Assembly: GCA_021234155.1 (NCBI GenBank)
Contig: JAJEKV010000039.1
Coordinates: 12,214,840 to 12,278,839, forward strand
DNA length: 64,000 nucleotides
Source: Isoetes taiwanensis
Lineage: Eukaryota; Streptophyta; Lycopodiopsida; Isoetales; Isoetaceae
Direction: 5' to 3'
This document shows positions 57,630-64,000 of the stretch, in pieces (position 1 is the stretch's first letter; every line of letters begins with the position of its first letter). Position numbers and translations under genes: made by a program. The notes under the pieces were generated by a model. It was not told the origin of the DNA and did not search any database. It saw only the letters and a list, made by a program, of their open reading frames with translations.

Positions 57630-57757
57630 AAGAAACGAGACGTCGTTTTAAGATGTATAGACGTCGTTTAACGACGTTTAGAGGTCGTTTAACGACGTCT
57701 ATAACGACGTTCACGGCTATAACGACGTCGTACGAAATTTGTTTTGTTTTTTTAGGC
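57630..57757. mobile_element. CACTA subterminal repeats and possible degraded right terminus
   Basis: Six or so CGTCGTTTAACGACGT-type units occur in 100 bases, ending GACGTCGTACGAAATTTG then TTTTGTTTTTTT. The left terminus at 39289, reverse complemented, reads GACGTCGTAACAGGGC...TTTTGTAGTG, so the last repeat and the TTTTG align. This may be the other end of the element starting at 39289 (18.5 kb apart), with the final GTAGTG lost, or a separate fragment. Confidence 0.5.
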
Positions 57758-58770
57758 CGAGATGCCATATATATTGCCCTATTAGTCCTCCGGCTTCTCG
57801 TAGCCCTCCATCCTCGCTCCCTGCGTCCTCGACTTCCTCCTCCTCCTCCCTTTCGTCAGACTCCTCACCTACATCCGCCATGGCGCTTCTCGATGCATGC
57901 CCGCTTGATGCCGCACTGAGGCGTGGGCGGCCTTGCTGGAGCACCACGAATCGCCTCGGTCGAGTGGCTAGAGGCGAACCTAACCCAAGAAAGGCCGGAG
58001 TTCAAGCAAGCCATGACAAAGGCTGCGTGATAGGGGGCAAGAAAGACCTGCTTCGCATTCTTTGGGGAGGAGGAACCTTCCCTCAATACGGGCTCGAGTG
58101 CACGAAGAAATGCATGGTGAGCTTCGTTGTGCTTGGCCGGTATGCTAGAGGATAGGGGCCTTTGGGAAGGGAAACATTTGCTGAAGCCCACCAGGGCATG
58201 CGGGAAGTGCTCGTACATGAATTCCTTGGGGAAACAGACACCACGCCGGAGGGCTTGGATTCCATGCCGGGAGGCTTGTTACGGCGGGGTGGAGGAAATC
58301 ACCGTCGAGCACCTTGAGCCGAACTCAAGGAGTGGATCCTGCTTGGATCTTTGATATATACCACTAGATATGCACTGGCATCCACTTTGTTTTGTGTATT
58401 TGAATTGTGTATGGGTTTTTTATATGAATTTTGTATTTTGAAGGGAATACATATATGATTTTTGTATATGAATCTTGCATTTTGAAGGGAATCTTCACAT
58501 TTTATGATTAATTAAACATAAAGCGTGTACTCAAGCGTATGTAGAACTGCCACGATCGGGCTTGCAAGCCATAGGTCTATACTAGGATGCCAATTAACTT
58601 GACATAAATGTCTATGATAACTTGAAGTTGCAATACTAATGTTGCCTAATATGGTTTGTAGTATACACAAATTAAGCATGCCAAAGTATTTTCTTATTCA
58701 TATGTGGGAAGAAAATATAATAATCATAATAAAGTAATGAAGGTTCAATCGATGGTAGTCTTCTATCATG
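57758..58770. other. No gene recognised
   Basis: 57.78-58.35 kb is moderately GC-rich, with open frames on both strands (57739-58155 plus, 57865-58218 minus) and a GCCATGGCG start-like context near 57879. Neither frame shows a domain. 58.36-58.77 kb is AT-rich and has nothing visible. Confidence 0.35.
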
Positions 58771-58779
58771 ACAATAGTG

Positions 58780-59340
58780 CCCCCAACCCCCAACCTCCCT
58801 ATTAGGACCGCCATCTCTTCTTCACCTTCAAATATGCGGGGAGCGAGCCTTACATGGAACTACGAACCACCATTGATCTTGCAAAGGATCCGGAGCGAAG
58901 GTGACCTACAAAACCTCTATTACATTAGTTCCTTTGTTAATGACATATATAAATTTTATTGCATCCAAGTAAACATACTTGTTCACATTGCTCAACCCTC
59001 ACGAGTGTGTCTTGACCACGATACCGACGCCGAGTTGAATCTAGTGAATACTGGGCCACTCGGATCTTTGCTTATCGTGGCATGAGCACCGGTACACACA
59101 AGATCAAACCATTCGGCATCAAACAACATTGTTTTGAATGCACCACCGACATCAACCTCCATGATAGTCTTTATAGTACCAATCCATTCCAACATTGCCT
59201 CGATTGGGTTTGGGTCTGCACTACCGTCGGCAAAGCTGTACTAAACTTTTGCTGATATACCACAATCATAAGTGCGTTTGCCATGATCCACACTTTGTCG
59301 CCGAAAGTGAGCACCGAAGACCATATTGATGCATATGAAT
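58780..59340 (-). pseudogene. CACTA element: DUF4216-like domain
   Basis: Minus-strand frame 58992-59195 reads MLEWIGTIKTIMEVDVGGAF, KTMLFDAEWFDLVC, and the following FTRFNS. It matches the DUF4216 pattern (YYG.I..I.E.DY, .LF.C.W.D, V.F..) found in the C-terminal half of plant CACTA transposase genes. Residues from the VYLDAIKF region continue in another frame to about 58.8 kb. It follows DUF4218 and tnp2 in the expected order on the same strand. Frames are broken. Confidence 0.75.
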
Positions 59341-59619
59341 TATACTACAAAGTAAAGGAACAAATGTTCAAAATAACGAACGAAACTCGTGAATTATATG
59401 CTATTAAGTTGCACTTACAAATAGTGACACGCCTTTAGCATATGCAAATTCTTCGCTAGAAATATGTTCGCCACGTTGCCTTGCCATCTCTAGTTGTTCG
59501 AGCAGCCATTTATTGTTTATCTCACTTGGCGGGACCCTAGATGATCTGGAAGTGGTTGTTTTGCGATTCTTTTGTCGATAGCGTCTTCTCTCCTCATCTC
59601 TCTTTATTTTTCTTCCTCA

Positions 59620-60070
59620 TATTTTTTTATCCATTTCTCCATGGGAGTGGAGTTGTAGATGAGAAACTTATTGACTTTTGCTGTTCTTCTAGTGTGAACA
59701 ATTTCTTACGTGGTCTTCCTTCGGGAACTTCTCCAATTATAGTTGGAGTGTCTTCATCGGTCCATAATCGTGGAGCATTGGGGTGTAGATCGCCAAGAAC
59801 TCGGTGACATAGAATAATGACTCTCGTGCTAACCAACCCTCGGCCATGCAACCCCCTCGGCCTTGCCTTCGACGTCTGAAGTCCTTGAGGACCTTGAGGA
59901 AAGCGTTCTATAAAAACATCCATCTAGGATTTGTTGTGCCCGCAAGCTCTACGCCGTCCACTAAATGCACTAGTAAGTGAGTTTGTATGTCCAGAAAACT
60001 TGTTGGGAATTCTTTCTCTAGCATACAACATGCCTCAACGATCTTAGTTAAGCATGTGTCCAATTTCATT
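59620..60070 (-). pseudogene. CACTA element: DUF4218-like domain
   Basis: Minus-strand readings CCMLEKEFPTSFLDIQTHLL, VHLVDGVELAG and RWMF (59900-60030), then GCMAEGWLARE (near 59830), match DUF4218 (LE..FPPSFFD.M.HL.VHL..E....GP...RWMYP, SIAEGY...E). This domain sits between tnp2 and DUF4216 in plant CACTA proteins. The two halves are in different frames. Confidence 0.85.
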
Positions 60071-60289
60071 TATTCGGTATCTCCTTCCTTGTAATCCATC
60101 TAAATATCATTTAAGAAAGAAAAAAGTTAAGTGAGAGTTCAGCATCGAGTGTTTTCTAAATCCGTGCGAACACAGGGAAAACTCGATAGGAGACATATTG
60201 CATGTAGTGGACCGTCGGCGAGGGCGACCCTGAGAACAATAGGCATAACAAAAGCGCAACATCTTATGCCAATCATGAGATTTCAACCC

Positions 60290-62120
60290 AGTTAACTCCC
60301 CTTAGTTAGAGAAACAATTACATAGCGAATGCATATATCTGCCGGAGTCTTTATTGCCTTGATCGCTTCTCGAGCGGGTTTCATACATTTTCTAGGCACG
60401 ATCCAATCCACTTGTGGCCTTATTCCTTCTTCGACATTTAACCATGCTTTAGATTTTGATCCAGCTTCTTGTAGATCTTTCGTCTTTGCATCGTGTCCAC
60501 GCCCCGGTGACATGCTTCCAAATAGGCGCAAAACGTTTTAAAGATGTGCATGGGATCAAGAAGATGATGGATCTTCAATTCGGTCCAATAGGGTAGAAGG
60601 AAGAAGGATGCTTTCCACTTCATTCCCTTAACCTTATTTCCTTGGTGGCATCCCACATGTTACCCCAATCTCTCATTGTCAACCTTTTGGGAGGCTCTTG
60701 AAGGCAATGTTTTTCTCTTGGACCCACGATCGAAGTCGATTTTCCATTGGCGAGATATCTCTTGAAGTTTGCATAGACATTTTTTGTGCAATGCCGTTGT
60801 TGGCCGTGAGAGTTCAACTGTTCAAACCCACACAAGTGACATGCCGCATATCCGGACACTTGGAGTCCGGAGAGTTCATACAAACCAGGCCAATCGCTCG
60901 TTGTCCACATTAAGATTGCTCTCAAGGTAAATCTTCGATTCAAAGACGAAGTTCTCTTGAGACATCGTAAACTTCAATACCTTCACTCCACAATGTCAAA
61001 AGCTCATCAATAACTATTTTCAGATATGGATCTAGACTTTCCGGCTTCTTCGGTCTTGGAACTAATAGTACTACCATTAAATGGCTAGTCTTCATGAGTA
61101 ACCACGGTGGTAAATTATAGTTGATCAACACTCACGGCCAAGTTGACCACGCGCGGGTGATTGGCGTCCATAAGGATTAACACCATCCGTTGCCAACCCT
61201 AATCTGAGATTTCGTGGCTCTCTTCCAAATTCCGGCCATGTTTCATCAATATGCTTCCATTGCTTGCAGTCACTAACCACGCGGAGTACATTGTCACTCG
61301 ACGCATTAGCGGCACACCAACCCATGAGCGAAGCTAGAGATTCACATCGAAACAATAGCCTTATGCGAGGGATCAATGGAAAGTAGCGAACCACCTTCAT
61401 CGGGACGGTCTTTCCCTTGGCATCCGTGATTGTACCTAGAGGCACCACATTTAGGGCATGTTTACGTGTTCTTGTAGATGTCATCGGATAATATACCATG
61501 CAATCATTTGGACAAAGCGTGAATCTTATGGTAGCCTAAACCCAAGAGTTGCCAATATATTTTTATTTCAGTGCGACTTTTTGGGCATAGTGTTCCCTTG
61601 TGGGAGTATTTTCTCTTGCAATAACCTGTATAAAAACAGGACCTTTTATTATACATTCAACTACAAATTCAATAAGTCAAGTGATTACAATTGTACTTAC
61701 TCTAACAAAGCCGTAACAATTGGCATTGCTCCATTTGAATTTGGCTTGAAGGTTTAATATCAATAAAGATGTAGATCAATCTAGATATGCTTGCACCTGG
61801 ATATAATGCTTTATCGCCTCCTCCAATAAAGCGTGATCTTCATGACCATCATTAGGAGTATTTATATCGTCATCTACGTCGATTTGTCGAAGATTGGGCC
61901 AAATGCATCTAACATGTGGGCTATGGGTTCCTCAACTTCCATGAAGTCAGTCGTCCATAGGGCATTGTCATCATCTTCATCATTGTATTCTGTTCATCTT
62001 CATCATTGTACTCTTCATTATCGTTGTGCCCATGTTTGTACCATCTTGCTCAATGTATTCTAATTACGCTATCGCAATGACTTTTGATGTCGCCAATTCA
62101 AGCGGCTTGGATGTGGTCTT
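60290..62120 (-). pseudogene. CACTA transposase (tnp2), decayed
   Basis: DDE-type transposase of the En/Spm superfamily. Minus-strand blocks in order are HALLEEAIKHYIQ (near 61810), KFKWSNANCYGFV (near 61710), VVRYFPLIPRIRLLFRCESL and NLRLGLATDGVNPYG (61160-61400; DGVNP is the conserved aspartate region), and YNLPPWLLMKTSHLMVVLLV (near 61100). Next come ALRAILMWTTSDWPG-type residues LRAILMWTTSDWPGLYELSG with YAACHLCG (60820-60930), and PYWTELKIHHLLDPMHIFKT (near 60560). The whole follows plant tnp2, but at least five frameshifts or stops separate the blocks, so this copy is inactive. Its left neighbours DUF4218 and DUF4216 complete the usual gene. Confidence 0.92.
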
Positions 62121-62431
62121 ATATCCACTTGCCTACCCACAGACGTCAGATTAAGCGAAATATATGCGTGATTGATACATACATTGAGAGCCCGTGTTTG
62201 TTAAATTTTAAGCATTTAATAACGAACGAAATATAAAAATTTATGTCATAATCAAAGCATATATTGAAGATATAATACACATTTATCTTCAATATGTGCA
62301 ATCTCATTCCAAAGAAGAAGAAGAAGAATTGAAGAAGAAGAAGAAAAATGGTGCATTCCGACAAAAATTATATGAGTAATTTGAGTACATCATCAAAGGA
62401 CCTCCGGTATTGGTTTCAATACACAAAGTTT

Positions 62432-63684
62432 TTATAGCATAAACCATGATATATCTCCCGTCAATTTTACGGCTAAAAAAATCTTCTTGGTCTTTGTTTG
62501 CCTCGACAAATTCACAATTGGTAGCCGAGGATTCTCGATAGAGCTATTAATAAAAGCAGCAAGGTTTCCATGCAACTGAGGACGACCATCAATATATGTG
62601 AAGCTTGCGTAGTCACTGGGCTTGGATATTGTTCGTGCATTTGAATTTAGGCCATAGATGAGCATGCGCCACTGATGCTTACTCAATTTATGCCAAGTGT
62701 CTGAGTTATATTCAGGACCTACATATGGCATTAAAGGAACAAGTCGTACCATCTTTGACTTTCACACTAGTCATAATATATAATCCAGGGCCACCAGGGG
62801 ACCCGACTATTTTTAATCATGTACTGCCTACCCCAATATGTAAATTGCTCCCCATAAATAATTGGCTTGCCTCTAGGCCATGCATTGAATTTCTTACGAT
62901 CTTTATCTGTAAAGGGCTGGACCAAATGGACTAGTGAAGGTGGAAGATTATTTTCTTCGACATGATCTAGTACATTCCAATTTTGATGAACATTGTCATT
63001 CCCTCCAATCTTGGCAACGGCCATTGCACGACGAGTTCTATCACGTAATGGGATACTCTTTGAGGAAGTTGATGGCTTTCTTTTTGTAGGGTTTTCTATG
63101 AACGCATTCATAGTATCAACATCATCTACTTCCAATGACAACATAACCCCAAAATCTATATACTGCTTCGAGCTCACTTCATTCTCAATTTCTTCCTAAC
63201 AAAATACAAGCAAACTAAGTTAAGACATCGATTCAAGTACATGACGATAGTTGATTCGAGTTCATAAGATTCGTGTATTATACCTCGTTGGAATACCCCA
63301 CATAATGCGTCAGAAACCTTTGGATTTGTCGGGCATTCACCATATTTCTCAACATGGTCGAGGACAGTCTTTCTCATCCGTTTTATTTGTCCTTTGCACA
63401 TCGAACAATTGCAATATAACCGCTCTGTCAAGTACAACTGCAAAAAAAAAAAGTAACATCAAGATATAAAGTTAACTAATCATTCGAAACATGTTTATGG
63501 TACATACATCGGCGGCATTCATTTCATGCACACCACCCCAGCCTCTAGGAAGACTAGGTCCATTGGGTCTAATTGGACTATTTGTGGCAATTGTTGGGGT
63601 AACATTCTTGCGCAAGTCGCCATGTAACTTTCTCAAAGCTTTCTGTCTCACTTTACGTTCAAATTCCTTCTGACGTTCGTCCAT
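62432..63684 (-). pseudogene. Three-exon gene with SET-like domain, upstream of tnp2
   Basis: Minus strand. Exon 1 (63508-63684, MDERQKEFERKVRQKALRKL to NAAD) ends at GTATGT. Exon 2 (63297-63437) follows TTTTTTGCAG and carries CNCSMCKG...VLDHVEKYGECP, a Cys-rich block. Exon 3 starts at 63195 after TTTTGTTAG. All junctions are phase 0. Exon 3 continues EEIENEVSSKQYIDFGVMLS to about 62800. There a frame change near CCACCAGGGGA is needed to read GGPGLYIMTSVKVKDGT, and another to read LVPLMPYVGPEYN, then YIDGRPQLHGNLAAFINSS and KKIFLAVKLTGDISW. That order resembles a SET methyltransferase domain (GxG, DG..GN.A.FIN.S, then the K..IF.....I..G region). The expected NHSC is NSS. The SET assignment is by eye. 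Confidence 0.55.
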
Positions 63685-63845
63685 GTTGTTTTTCTAGTAA
63701 ACAATAAAAATATTAATAAAAAACCATGTAATAATATAATAATTATAAATATCCATGTTTTTTTCATGATTTTATCAAATGTTTATTCTTAAGATTCAGA
63801 TTCATACAACGTTTATGATATTTAGAAAGCATTTGATTGAAGGGT

Positions 63846-64000
63846 GCCTGAACCCGATACATCTAGTCCTCTCCATTTGAAATGGAGTCGACCCGAGTAC
63901 CTTATATTCACGCAACCTTTCAAAAATTTTTTGTAATCTATGAAGATTGAAACTTACGTTCGAGGTGCATAAACCCGATACATTTAGTCTTCTCCATTCG
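63846..64000. repeat. ~121 bp tandem repeat, continuing past the window
   Basis: ACCCGATACATCTAGTCCTC at 63852 recurs as ACCCGATACATTTAGTCTTC at 63973. The array is cut by the window edge. It is homologous to the 124 bp repeats at 44.04-44.38 kb, and it lies just upstream of the minus-strand gene of the second CACTA element. Confidence 0.85.

Noticed and set aside
57739-58218. Overlapping open frames on both strands
   Set aside because: Neither shows homology; overlapping opposite frames in a GC-rich stretch are expected by chance.

Overview
This is nuclear DNA from a land plant with a large, repeat-rich genome. The evidence is the tail of an ER Hsp70 (BiP), remnants of a plastid-type adenylate kinase and of Rab7, spliceosomal GT...AG introns, and plant-type transposons of nearly every class (Copia, a long solo LTR, LINE, hAT, CACTA, Mutator-like, Tourist-like). 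I cannot name the species. The repeat content and large elements would fit a gymnosperm, fern or lycophyte as well as a large-genome angiosperm. Almost every coding region is broken. The only undamaged-looking coding end is the BiP tail at bases 2-229.

Layout. 0-0.8 kb: BiP 3' end. 2.9-3.8 kb: 340-370 bp tandem repeats with a tRNA-like B box. 4.6-7.1 kb: minus-strand Copia fragment with a 219 bp LTR. 7.15-9.5 kb: plus-strand LINE, with part of its leader repeated in inverted orientation at 10.8-11.1 kb. 13.33-13.91 kb: a GC-rich Mutator-like element with a perfect 9 bp target duplication, next to a damaged adenylate kinase gene (14.05-14.64 kb). 15.7-16.8 kb: degraded Copia. 17.4-18.15 kb: two possible exons of an unknown host gene. 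18.30-19.90 kb: a 1.6 kb solo LTR with perfect 5 bp target duplications.

20.27-32.75 kb is bounded by a perfect 36 bp inverted repeat. It holds a decayed protein of a transposase-like uncharacterised family (20.6-22.9 kb), a 13-residue lysine/acidic repeat, a long foldback hairpin built from short CG palindromes (28.6-29.0 kb), many dispersed copies of that motif, unknown coding fragments, and an FCP1/NLI-type phosphatase fragment (31.25-31.67 kb). A decayed hAT transposase (32.9-35.06 kb), a Tourist-like MITE with TAA target duplications (36.30-36.80 kb), a Rab7 exon (38.04-38.18 kb) and a Copia gag fragment (38.36-39.16 kb) follow.

From 39.29 kb to the window end the DNA is dominated by CACTA (En/Spm) elements. 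One starts with CACTAC at 39289, followed by dense ACGTCG/CGACGT subterminal repeats. It carries a kinase-like minus-strand gene (42.3-43.4 kb), 124 bp repeats, and apparently a 6.8 kb GC-rich tandem array of about 1.11 kb units (49.8-56.56 kb). A candidate degraded right end lies near 57.75 kb. A second one (58.8-64 kb, minus strand) has tnp2, DUF4218 and DUF4216 domains plus an upstream three-exon gene with a SET-like domain, and the same ~120 bp repeat. The kinase-like and SET-like genes look like captured or accessory cargo of these elements.
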